Positions 1-13,561 of a stretch of 64,000 nucleotides of DNA are shown one piece after another; positions within the stretch are counted from its first letter, which is position 1, and every line of letters begins with the position of its first letter. Source of the DNA: Albula goreensis (Eukaryota > Chordata > Actinopteri > Albuliformes > Albulidae); the NCBI GenBank assembly GCA_022829145.1, contig CM040765.1, forward strand, positions 18,697,292-18,761,291, given 5' to 3'. The notes beneath the pieces were generated by a model, which had not been told where the DNA came from, searched no databases, and was given only the letters and a program-made list of their open reading frames with translations. Position numbers and translations under genes: made by a program.

Positions 1-940
1 AGGGCATTTCAGACCCTGGCATCTTTATTGCTGCGGGAAGTCAGCCCTGTCTGTAAATCTGAACCTGGTTAAGGCCCAGATGTGTAAATCAATGAGAACA
101 CAGCCGCAAGACGAGGGACAGGAACTTTAATACTGACTGGAGGAGTGATTAGCAGGGAGGAGGTGAGAGATGGTGATTTATTCGTATAGGTGTTCTGTTT
201 CAGACACCGATCTACCTCTCTGGGGGTGATTTATCTGATCTGCATCAGCACCGCATTGCATTTTCTTAAGATGAACAAAAAAACAAGTAATTTGTGTCAG
301 TGTATGTCAGAGTGCAGTGCTTCTCAGACACACTCCTGGGGAACCGCTGTGTATGCAAGTTTTCTTTACTACCACAGTGACTGGCAGCTAGCACTTTCAT
401 TTTCCCAGATTACTGAATACACTGCAGCGTAAATATGTGAGTGTATTTGAAGGGAAGGTAGCTACATGGTGTGCACAAAAATAAATAAATAAAAGACTAA
501 TACATACACATTATTACATGAACAAACATCTTATGGAGTCAAATAAAATAAGTAAAGAGAAATATTTATTGAAGTGAGAAATCAAATTAATTTGGGTTTC
601 GCAATTCATACCATGGAAGTTGTATGTAAGTAAGTCAGTAAGTGGGTGAGTGAGTGTGCAAGTGAGTAAGTAAATAAATAAATAAATAAATAAATAACAA
701 TTGTAAAATAGTGCTGGAATATCTCTAATTGAATTTAAACCACTGGCTGGACTTAATAATGAACCACATAGGCACAGTCGTTCATTCATGGAAAAGGACC
801 AATGTCGCCTCCAAGTGTCAATGTTACTGAGGTAAAGGAAAACGAATAATTTGGAAACATCACTTCCCTGGTTCGTTCCAACAGGCTGACAGTTGTGTAC
901 AGCGAAAATAAACACTACCCACTCAAGCCATTTCCATGAT
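1..940. other. Intergenic sequence left of snrpd3
   Basis: No exon with conserved protein content or usable splice sites was seen on either strand. Open frames here are short and composition-driven. The stretch is AT-rich and contains a TAAA-type simple repeat near 664-698 preceded by irregular AGTA/AGTG steps. It ends at the GC-richer promoter-like segment of snrpd3. Confidence 0.6.
664..700. repeat. (TAAA)n microsatellite
   Basis: About seven tandem TAAA units follow a degenerate run of AGTAAGT and GAGTGAGTG steps that starts near 628. Simple slippage repeat, no function inferred. Confidence 0.85.
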
Positions 941-1084
941 AATCCGGAAGTACTTTACATCTTCCTGTTTAACCAAGTGCATTGTGGGTGGTGGAAAGCG
1001 CAAAAAATACACGCTTGAAACGATACACGCCGGTAACTGTGGGTTTGCCATTATAACAGAAGTCTTAAACTTAAAGACAAAAAG
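941..1084 (+). promoter_or_regulatory. Putative snrpd3 promoter and noncoding first exon
   Basis: A CCGGAAGT ETS-type site (944-951) and a GCATTGTGGG element (about 979-988) lie close together, a combination common in housekeeping promoters without a TATA box. About 100 bp downstream, a good donor (AAAAG then GTAAGT, exon end at 1084) would end a 5' untranslated exon spliced to the coding exon at 1639. The motifs and donor are seen; the transcription start is inferred. Confidence 0.5.
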
Positions 1085-1632
1085 GTAAGTTATGTGTGTT
1101 TGTTTTGGGCTAGATAGCTTGCCAAAGCAGTTGCGGATTTCGAAGTCCTTAGCAACGGTGCATTTTGCAGTTTAGCGAGCTATCCGGTCAGTAGTAACTC
1201 TTTGAGTTCATTCATTCAGTTGGGTCGCTGCTACCAATAGCCGGCTAACAATTAAAATATATAATTTCATCAGGCAGTATACTGGGGCACATGCATTTAA
1301 CGTGAACAGATAAGTTAGGCTAGCGTATACATGGCTAGCTGCACAGTCAGAATTTATTTCGCTTCGGGTTTGCCTATCAGACATGAGTACCTTGTTTGCT
1401 TTGTCTTAGATGTGTCTTTTCTACCTGTATTTTCGTTGCTGGATATTAAACACACTTCAATGTTACGTAAATGGCAATGTTTTTCCATTTTTGTTTGCAA
1501 CATCATACAGTTGTGTGCCAGCTGTAATGGTATCTTTCTTTGTATCCTTAGACAGTGGGTGAACATAGTGCTTGCTTGTTTTAATATAATCATGTGCTCT
1601 GGTTGATATAAATGTTTTCCTTCGGGAGGTAG

Positions 1633-3990
<2,358 letters not shown>

Positions 3991-4171
3991 CTGAAATCAC
4001 CGTCTACAAAAAAATCACCTTTCAGTTCTGTACAGTTTTTCTTTTTTTTTTTTTTTTTTTTTTATAAAGAGGAGTGTGTTTGGACTTGAAGTCAGAAGCC
4101 TCAAACATAATGTAAACAGCCTTTTGTTTCTATTTTTTGTTCTTTTTAAGATTTGTTCATGTGTTGACTTA

Positions 4172-4177
4172 AATAAA
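4172..4177 (+). terminator. snrpd3 polyadenylation signal
   Basis: AATAAA lies about 180 bp after the snrpd3 stop codon, in a T-rich 3' untranslated region that also holds a long T homopolymer (about 4038-4062). Position and sequence fit the transcript end; cleavage site not determined. Confidence 0.7.
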
Positions 4178-4199
4178 CTTTGCCTTTTGACCTACTTAT

Positions 4200-5397
4200 C
4201 ACCTCCCTTTTATATTGTCAACTCCTGCTATTTACATTGGAAAGTGATCTTTGGTCTTAATAAAAAATTACAAATCTCCAAAAATACAAACTTTTAGGAA
4301 ATGCCCAGGGGAGATAAAAACTTTAACCTCTTTTCCTAGAAAGCCTCTTTTCCTAGAATTATCAATATTACCTGGTAAACAGAAAACTCAACGCTTGCGG
4401 ATGGGTGATTGAGTTTGTGCTTTATTTGCTTTGTTGGATTGATTATACAGTATTGAGAAACAAGGTGCATGATTACACATGCTGCATTTGTAGTACTGCA
4501 CTGAGAGATCTGGGCTATGTCAGACTGCCCTTTTGATAGTCAAAAAGACATCTACGCGGTTATTTTCAGTGAGAGGGATGCAGTGGCAGACAGTGGACCG
4601 TGACACTTAAAACAACGCTGATGTCCCTTGAGATGGACTCAAGCTTTTGACTGGCTGCACTCTTATGTAGGAGTACGTCAGCCAATGAGAAAAGGTCTGA
4701 GGCAAGAGCTGACTTTGAATTTGTAAACATTGCGATTGCTGATTGGTCACTCTGAAGGGTCACTAAAACCAACCAACCACGACCTGTGCTTCAGTCTGAC
4801 ATATATCCCAAAAGCACTGTGAACACAGCCAATCAGAACCTGCCTAGTTATTCATCACAGAGATACAGCGGGGGGAAAAAACACAAGGGCATTAAGGTTA
4901 CTGTAAAACCAGTAACATCTAACATTAAATCTTTAGCTGCCATATTTCTGTCTGACCGCAGTTTGCCTTGTTGCTGTCAGATACTTAATGTTAAATATAG
5001 TTTAACATAATTTGGACACCAATGAAACATCTGTTCACTTCAAAAGAAACATGTAATTTCATCATATATTCAGACAAAAGTTCCCTCATACAACTACATT
5101 TTGATTAATGATATTACTTGAGGGAAATGTTTTTGGATTTTAAGAATGTCTTAATTTTTTTATGTGTTTGCCTGAAGCAGCTGGCTGTTATTACCAGTGC
5201 TCCACAGCTCAAACAGTCAATGACGTCAAAAGAAATGCTGATTTTACTATGCATGTAAAATTACATTTTTGAAATTCAATACATTCAAGCTTTTATACAG
5301 GGAAAAAGAAGTAGGCAGATGACTGCTGTTATTCTCCATTTTGGCTCCTGTAATGTGCACTACTGTCCTCCATCTTGGCTCCTGCTCTTTGTGTTTC
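4200..5397. other. Convergent intergenic region snrpd3 / p2rx4a
   Basis: No coding exon seen. It should hold both 3' ends. On the minus strand an AATAAA lies at about 4422-4427 and may belong to a long p2rx4a 3' untranslated region, which is uncertain. A full palindromic CRE-like octamer, TGACGTCA, is at 5221-5228. Confidence 0.5.
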
Positions 5398-8300
5398 CTA
5401 CTTTTCTGTTGAAGAGAGCTATAAAAAGAAACACTTAAACATTATTTACATTTACATACATTGTTTCCTCTCACAACTGATTTATATTTCCAGTTTTCAA
5501 CAACTTTTGGGGGTAAATGTATGTTTTGAAGGATTTATTTTGGGCTAATAGTTTCCTACTCACCAGCCCAAAGTCATCAACATATGAGTATTTCTCCTCT
5601 CTGTATTGATTCTTTTTCTTCATGAAGGTAAGGACAACCAAGTCACAGAAAACAGTTGCCTACAGAGACAGAACAGACAAATCGCTGACAATGGTTAATT
5701 ACAAAGGCATAACAGACCAATCACAGGCAAGGGATTTGCTACAGAGACAGAATGGATAAATCACAAGGGATTTCACAGAGATGGAACATGCCAATCAAAG
5801 ACAGGGGTGTCCTATAGGGAGACACTACATGCTATTTGTTAACAACAGACATGGACCACCTACAAAAAGACAGAACAGACCAATCACGGACAAGAGTCAC
5901 ACGCAAATAGACAGATCTAAATCAGGTCAGGGCTGCCTACAAAGTGACACAGAGCTGGCCAAAACAAATACTTGGGTTACAACTGACCAATCACACACAA
6001 GGGTTACCTACATGCAGATATAACTCACCATTCCTAACCAAAGATGAAGGTTGCCAGAACTAACCAGTCACAAAGGAAGACTGCAACCAATCACAGACAA
6101 CATTTACCGACAGAGAAAGAACTATCCAATTACATAATGCTGATTGCACAGAGAAGGACCAAGCAAGCTGATTCACATGAAAATAAACTATACCAGTTTG
6201 AGGCCCCTCCCAACCAGAGAATATAGCGTCACCCAGCCCCCATGTGAAATTTAATGTAAAAAAAAAAAAAAAAAACAGCACCACTGTCACCCAGTGGTTG
6301 TTCTGATGTTCTTTTGTAGTGTGAGATGTTCTCGACAAGATTGTCTGCGAAATGAATGCAATCTAATGTAATTTAATCAATGCTCCCCTTCCACCACCTT
6401 TGGTGTTTTGTCTCCCTGCTGCTGGGGAATAGCTGCTCAGTTCATGAGCTGAGGTACGCTCTTACTCACCAGTCCAAGGAGTGCGAGACCCGCACCGATA
6501 TTCAGCAGCATCGGAACAACGCTGAACTTCCCCGCCTTTGGCAGAGAGGAAATACAAACAATACAGTTATGACATCATCTTAGTGCAGTCACAATGCAGA
6601 CCACACAATTATGACATCATGATGCCCTCCCAATCCAGGTACAGTACAGTCCATGATACTGTAACAATATGCAACAGTATATGGTCTCAAAGTCGATATT
6701 GCAACAAAGTCATGACATGGTAAGACTTTACACTACATTATGAATCTCAACATACGAGCCATTAATGTGTGGGAAAACTATTAATTTAAAACATGTTCCT
6801 GTTTGTCCTGAAGCACTCTGCAATTGTGTGAAGACCCACCTGGCCAAAAACCATGATATCGAAACGGATGCCGAACCCTTTGATCAGCGTTCTCGTCTCC
6901 ACGTCATTGCCAGTCTTGTAGTATTTTGCAAACCTGCAATGCAAATCAGAATTTAAAGCATCCTGTAACCTATTTGTTCATTCAGCTTTTCATTGCAGGT
7001 GGAGCAAAACCATGTTTCTTTTATTCCACATCTGTTGGTAAGTAAGCCCCTCCCATTTTGGATTTCTAATGACCAACCTTGCTGCTGCCACCCTGTGGTC
7101 AGACAGTTAATTACATGGGGGTGGCAGTCTCTTCACATCCATACCTGAAGTTGTACCCTGGAGCCACAGTGTTATTGGGGTCTTTGTTGTCCAGCCTGCG
7201 GAAGGTGTACTTAGGGACACACCAGCTGTAAGGCATGTCCAAGTTACAGTCCCAGCGGATCTGAATCCCCATAACTCCACCCTAAAACAGGAAGAGAGAC
7301 AGGGCTCAATCACCATGACCACACCCCAAAACAGGGAGAGATAGAGCTTATTCACCATACCCCACCCTATAACGGGGAGACACAATGTGGACCCCAAAAT
7401 GTGGAACTGAGAGGCTGAGATTTATCATACCCATTGAGAAAATTTGTTATGCTGCACAGTCCCCAAAATAAATAAATAGAACTTGAAAATGAACAATGAT
7501 GTCAGGACAGTTATACCAGTCAAAATACATAAAATTTGCATGTTCAAAATAGATATTTTTCTGACACTGAATGAATTTGAAGCATTTCGAACAAGCAACG
7601 ATAAGCTAGGCAAACACTGCACGAGGACACAACAAAAGCAATCAACAGACATTCAGGACTGACAGAGACCCTCCAGGCCGAGGTACTAACGTGCACAGCC
7701 ATGGTCTGGAAGTCCTCCTGGGCCTCTGAGACCATGTATTTGAGTGTGAAGATGGGACAGTCTGGGTCAGTAGAGGTGTTGAAAATGCAGTGTGTCAGGT
7801 ATGAGCTGTTGATGTCGGGAAGGATGTTCCTCCTTCAAGAAGAGAAGAGATTTGTTTGTCTTAGCTACACCAAGAAACAGATATACTGCATTATAAACAG
7901 GGCATATACACACACAAAACAAATGCAACATCCATGCACTGTTCAAGCCCAGGCTTGATGCAGTACTGGATACTCTGTAGAATGAATGTAAATGGTGATT
8001 CTAGTTGGGCTGAGCATTCTGGTCTCATCATTATGTGTTCATATGTTTGGACATGAATGAAGGTGTCCTTCAAAACATGGAGCTAAATGAAGATCCTGAT
8101 CTCACTCCAGCTGTCAAAGATGCACTGGCTCTTTTTGAAAAAGTAGAAGTGTTAACCCTGATACTTTAGTCGAATTCTCATAAAAATTGGCTCTCTACAT
8201 ATGGCCACCTAGTCATCCCCTGTATCTGATCGGCCACACAATCCCTTACAATCCCTACCCACTTTCAATCACTGCAAAAGGGAAGACTTCTCAACTGGCC

Positions 8301-11300
8301 TGTCAGGTTGAATAAGGGTAAAATGAAAATAAAGATGATTGAACACAAAAGAGAAGGACTGGGGTATTAACCAAAACATAAACTAGCAAACAATGGTGGA
8401 CACAGAGGGACTCACTTCTTGAAGTTGAACTTGGGATACCATATGTTGTTTTTAATGAGCACTGTGAAGTTCTCTGCATCTGCCAACATGGGAGGGCTGT
8501 GAAAACAGAGACACATGCTCAGAGCAAAGACAGCATACATCCATCTATGGTAATGGAATTCCAGCATGGATCAGGCTTATCAATCAAGCAATATATTATT
8601 AAAACAATCAATAAATCACTTGAATTATAGTGCCATTTAAATGGAAGTGGGTGCTTCCTTTTGGATCAGGGTTAGAGTCGCTTGTTCGCTTGGTGTTTTC
8701 TGGTAAAATGCTAAATTACAGTTGATATTCACACACACGCTCTGCACTCAAGCACTGCCCTGCATTGCATCGTGGGAAATTTTAAGGATGTGACAACTCA
8801 CTCAGGTGGCTCCATGTCAACCTCCAGTGGGCACCAAGCCAAGACCTCACAGGTTTTTACAGTCTCTGAGTAATTTACACATTTACCCGTCCGTATGCCT
8901 AGATGAGAGGAGGAGAATTCATCAATATAAAAAAATAACAATCAATAAATCATACTGAACTAATGGACTTCTCACTAAAGAGTTTTGGGTCCTGAGTTCT
9001 TGTGGCAACATTAAGCAAAATGCTTTATTTGAACAGTGATGGGTAAAAAACAAAAATGTTTGAATATTATAATAAGTCATGTAAAATGTTATACTATTAC
9101 CCTTTATGACAAACTGTGGGCACTAATGGACTAACAGCAAAGAGTGAGAGTTAATCTGTGGTTCAAGGCAGAAGTGAATCTCAAAACTTGTTCTCTCACA
9201 AGTTACCGCAAATAAGTTGCTTCTGTGTTTCTGCGGAAATCCAACAAGCCATTTCTCGCAGGCACATATACATAGATCTCAGGAGTCTGACTCTCACACA
9301 GATTCTGAATCACCTGAGTGAGTCTGTTTCTCATACACAGATTCTGAATCTCCTGACTGAGTCTGACCCTTATACACAGATTCTGAATCTCCTGACTGAG
9401 TCTGACCCTTATACACAGATTCTGAATCTCCTGACTGAGTTTGACCCTTATACACAGATTCTGAATCACCTGAGTGAGCAGATCTAACTCTTATACACAG
9501 ACTTTGAATCCCATGAGTGAGTCCTGCTTTGAGGCCTACCATTTCCCCGCACATCCTTGAAGCCTGGGGTGCAGTCGCTGTCCAATGAGCACACAGAGCT
9601 GTCGCTGGGGAGCTGAACAACAGACAGCATCAGCACCTGATTCGCTGAAGATTGTACCAGATTTAATTTTTTGAAGGTATCTTACCTCTGGGCAGTGTGC
9701 TTGAGTTTGGTTCAGGTGATGATCATGTTTGTTAACACGAAGAACGAACTCTCCTCCTGGGAAAGAGAGCAAGTGAGAAAACAAAATGAGTTGTACTTTC
9801 ATGGCTTCAAACTGAAATAATGGCATGGCATAATATAATGACAGGTTACTGAATACAGGTGTGACAGGTGTAGCATCAGCAATCTGAGCCTTACATGGTG
9901 GAAGCTTTTCCAATGAAGACTGGGACAAAAAAAACTAATTTAAATACTCTCTGTATGACAACTGTTTCTATTACATTACATTACTGTCATTTAGCTGATG
10001 CTTTTATCCAAAGTGACTTACAGTTGATTGGACTAGCCAGCCAATCTCCCCTGGGAGTAATGTGGGGTTAAGGGCCTTACTCAAGGGCCCAACATCAATG
10101 GTGTCTTGCTGTGGCTGGACAAGGACTTGAACCACCAACCTCAGGAGTTCCAGTCATGTACATTAGCCAATAGGCTATAAGCTGCCCCTATATTACATTT
10201 CTATTCATCATCATACACCAAATAATGTGATATGTACGGTAATTCATTACACCGTAACATAGTGTAATGACAGACAATAGGAAGGGGAGAGAGCCTTGTA
10301 CAACAGGAAGTGGAGCCCTAGACAACAGGAAGTGGGGCTCAGGAAAACAAGGAGTGGTGCCACACACAACAAGAAGTGGAACCTTGAAGTGAAGCCCTGG
10401 ACACCAGGAAGTAGAGCCCTGGACAAAAGGAAGTGGAGCCTTGGACACCAGGAAGAGAGAGGTATTAGAGCATCCTGTACCTCCTCCGTAAATCTGGGGG
10501 GTACCTGAGGAGGGATGACATAATCCGCCACATCCCAGACGCGCACGCCCAGCTCAGACGTGTTAGTGAGGGCGATGCCCTTCACCTTGGTCGTGACGGA
10601 GCTGATGACGGAGTCGGTATCCTGGTAACCCTTCTTCCACACACACACATACCTGGGCAGGTGAAGGAGAAGGGGGGTCACCCATTACTCACATCAAAGA
10701 CTTTTCATCTTTTAAAAAAAAATGAGGAAACAGTTTAGAGTAATGGTTAAGCATTACCATTATGCTCTTTAAACAAGGTAGTTTCCCGAAATGCTTGTGT
10801 AACTTCCCACATGTAAAGTGGACAGTGTGCAAAAAAAGTGCTCTGTAAATGTCTGTCAGGATGAAGGTGTTTACTAAATGACTAAACGTCATGCAGATGT
10901 AAAATCCACTGCCCCCTAATTCCTTCAGTTATACTGATCTCAGACCAGCACTGATACACTGAGTTGTGTGTATGACTTACTAGCTTTAGATGCATTGCAT
11001 TGATCTGATATCATGGTAGACAAACATTAAGGGTCTTAGAGTAGAAGTGGAGTAGAAGTGCTATTGGTGTAAATCTAGAATAAAAACTGGCCCTGATCAA
11101 GGTTTAGTTTGGCCTTTTATCTAAAAATGCATAAGATATTGGCTGGGCAAACTGATCCAGAGACAACAATCTTATTTTAGGCACTGGTTTCCAAGAAATC
11201 AGTATGTGTTTCATGTGATTTTTTTCAGTGCATGCAGGACAAAGTACCAGTCATGAGCAAAATAAAAACTGAAACAAAAACGTTTATGGTGGCACTACAA

Positions 11301-11715
11301 GAATCAAGACTGTTTATAAATTCATGAGGGAATACGAATTTTCCTTTAACATTTTGAGAATCAATGACACATTTTCAAACGCGACTGTGTAAGAAACCGA
11401 AACGAACAGATAAGAACTAATTTAGGATTAAAATTACGTTTTCCATCCCACCGGCTTCAAGTTTCAACGTGGTTACCCCAGTGAAGTGTGTTGCGGTTTT
11501 ACCACTTTAACATAAAGACATCCAAATGGGAACCAAGCCTGCTAACAGCGAAATCTGATGTTTCAGAAAATGTCTTACCCGATCACATAGGCAATGATGA
11601 CAGCTTGAATCAATCTGTTGACTGTTCCGACCTTTCGGCTTCTAATCAATAGAACTTTAGGAGTTTCGTATTCGAAAAAACACCGACAGACAGAAAGACA
11701 ACAATTTTGCGTCAT
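5398..11715 (-). CDS. p2rx4a: P2X purinoceptor 4 (p2rx4a-like), 12 exons, one frameshift in exon 3
   Basis: ATP-gated trimeric cation channel subunit of plasma membrane and lysosome. Exons (minus): 11715-11579, 10652-10505, 9756-9686, 9612-9540, 8898-8802, 8496-8416, 7832-7691, 7281-7145, 6933-6840, 6535-6470, 5659-5564, 5418-5398. All junctions have GT/AG and matching phases, giving about 387 residues if one missing base in exon 3 is allowed, the usual P2X4 length. Seen: short cytoplasmic N-terminus, TM1 (AVIIAYVIG), ATP-contact lysines in [23 protein letters not shown] and [10 protein letters not shown] with further ATP-binding residues, conserved cysteines, TM2 across exons 10-11 ([11 protein letters not shown]), and a C-terminus YSYVDDFGL then LSSTEK. 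The lack of a P2X5-type insertion before SSVTTKVKG and the tail favour P2X4. Exon 3 reads [10 protein letters not shown] then [12 protein letters not shown] follows one frame over. Confidence 0.93.
5655..6180. repeat. Degenerate minisatellite in p2rx4a intron 10
   Basis: Words such as GACAGAACAGACCAATCAC, CAAGGGTTACCTACA and ACAGAGA recur about every 50 bp with much divergence. The array begins next to the acceptor of p2rx4a exon 11 (5659) and runs upstream through intron 10. It is an old, decayed tandem array. The open frames on it are repeat-driven. Confidence 0.7.
7925..8080 (+). repeat. SINE-like fragment, family B
   Basis: TGTTCAAGCCCAGGCTTGATGCAG followed by TACTGGAT, a TGAATG segment and GGGCTGA closely parallels the copy at 60395-60480. 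The start resembles a polymerase III B box. Two dispersed copies in one window support a tRNA-headed SINE. Lies in p2rx4a intron 6. Confidence 0.5.
9288..9522. repeat. 39-bp minisatellite in p2rx4a intron 4
   Basis: Six tandem units of about 39 bp share the core TACACAGATTCTGAATC followed by TCCTGACTGAG or ACCTGAGTGAG. The middle units are almost identical, so the array expanded recently. It ends about 18 bp from the exon 4 donor (9539-9538), so on the minus transcript it starts right after that exon. The open frames across it on both strands are repeat translations, not genes. Confidence 0.95.
9686..9756 (-). other. p2rx4a: p2rx4a exon 3 with one-base deletion and premature stop
   Basis: Exon 2 ends in phase 0, so exon 3 reads from 9756 as [14 protein letters not shown] and then meets TGA at 9714-9712. 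The very next residues expected in P2X4, including the NQT glycosylation sequon and CPE, are present in the frame one base away. The exon is 71 nt long; 72 would keep phase with exon 4. One base lost near 9714/9715 explains everything. Both splice sites are intact. Sequencing or assembly error, an indel allele, or decay are the options; intactness of the other eleven exons favours error. Confidence 0.9.
9962..10192 (-). repeat. tRNA-derived SINE (V-SINE-like)
   Basis: Read on the minus strand, a B-box-like GGTTCAAGTCC (near 10135) is followed by body sequence and then a conserved segment whose complement is CATTTAGCTGATGCTTTTATCC. This order, tRNA-like head and conserved inner segment, fits the widespread fish V-SINE type. 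Family assignment is from memory. It lies in p2rx4a intron 2. Confidence 0.6.
10262..10462. repeat. ACAGGAAGTGGAGCCCTG minisatellite
   Basis: Seven to eight degenerate units of 21-24 bp built on ACAGGAAGTGGAGCCCTGGAC. Each unit carries GGAAGT, the core of an ETS binding site, so the array incidentally clusters ETS-like sites in p2rx4a intron 2, about 45 bp beyond the exon 2 donor. Confidence 0.8.
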
Positions 11716-12424
11716 GTTTACCTGTCCCTCTCTCCAACAGCTATGAAAGTATTCTAACTCTTTTTACCTTTTTTTAATTGGACCTAAAGCCTATCGCCGT
11801 CCCGTTAGTCACGAGATTCACTACACATTAACACATGCCCAACTGAAATATATCTCCACCTCCCTAAAAAAAATTCCCGTCAACCTTAGCTGATCTTACG
11901 CCCGCATCCGGAGTCCATTTCAGAGATGTGTTTTGCCGGCCAATCCCAACTCGACCATAACCAATATCCAATCAGCAGTCTGGATAAACAAGAAACAGAA
12001 GAAACTTCAAAACACTCAAACTTACAATGATTATTACGATATAGCTGAAATATAGTCATGCTGAGTATCACGAGTCGACTCTCGCTTAAATATAAAACAA
12101 AATTATAAACTGGCAGCGCTTTATAATGCCACTGGTTTTTAGTGGGTATTTACATTTTACAGGGTAGGTTCTGAAATACGATTCTATTGCGTGAAGTGCG
12201 CTGAAAAATCAATATAAAAATAATTATCAAAGTATAAGCCATGGAAAACGATACTTTTATAATGAAGAAGTAAAATTTGTCTTGTCACTGTCAGAGGATA
12301 CACAGTCAGGATGACGTGAGGACCAAGCAGCGATAGGGAAGAAGGCGAAGCAGGATCAGGCCCATTTACTGTCCATATTAATCCCTTCACTGTTTCAGCT
12401 CTTTATTAAGAGTGGTCCTCATTT

Positions 12425-12560
12425 TGATTCCAGAAAAATAATAATAATAACCTAATTTATATAGCACTTTTCATACAGTATGAGTATGAAACTCAAAGTG
12501 CTTTGACAGTTCAGCAGTCATACGTATCATCCCATCACAATGAAACCATATCATAACAAT
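12425..12560. repeat. Possible retroelement 3' tail fragment
   Basis: An AATAATAATAA run followed by TTTATATAGCACTTTTCATAC and CTCAAAGTGCTTTGACA. A TTTATATAGCGCTTT...CAAAGCGCTTTACA segment is recurrent in fish genomes, usually at the ends of retroelements. Only this short part is recognisable; family unknown. Confidence 0.4.
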
Positions 12561-13443
12561 TCATAAAACATAACAACATAACAAGAACAATGAATAAAAC
12601 AACTATAATAGAAATATAATAAAGAAAAAGGTGAGTAAAAAAGAGGGTGATTAGTGATTGTGTGTCAGGTTAAAAAATGTCTTTTAAAATGTCCTCTGAG
12701 TGTTGTTGCTTGTTTATAAGTCAGTGAATGAGATGGGACCTAAATATCTACCTGATCTTTATGTGGGGTTGAGTACAAACCCACCAGATCACTCTGTGTT
12801 GAGTCATGAGATAGAAATCTGTTAGTAGTGCCCACTGGTAGAACTAAACACGGTGAACTGGCCTTTAGTACTTATGCTTCTCATCTCCTCTCTGAAGACC
12901 TTGAAGGTGCTCCAACCATGGCCATGTTCAAGTTGAGGCTGTTCTCAGATGCTTTTTGTAAACTGTAAATTAGGCTACTTTTGTTTTTATTCTTTATTTA
13001 TTATTTTCTTTTTATTCTTTCATTAACCATCTTCCTTTATTGGTTTTCAGAGGTTTTGGTCACTGCCAGGTGCTCAGAGCTGCAGTGTGTGTGCCCAAGC
13101 CAAATCCTACTAGACCAGCCAGGATCACAAATAGCTCATTTTGGTGTCCAGAGCTAGGGCTGGCTACCCTTGGTTTATGGGCTGATTCAGATCTCAGCAT
13201 ATTTTGTCGAGGCTTGCTTTTGCTTACTTTACATCCAGTGCTGGTGGGAAATCAGCTGCAGCATGGCCTCTGGGTATGAGAGTGCTCGCATTCGCTCTCA
13301 GCTGATTGTTTGTTTGTCCCATGCCTTTCTGTTTTGCTAATTCACCTCATTGACTCTGATTCTCTGTGTTGTCTCAGGACTTGTATTAGCTGGGAGTCTA
13401 ACAATGGTATTCCTATTTATGGCATAAGAGGCTCCTTGTAGTA

Positions 13444-13561
<118 letters not shown>

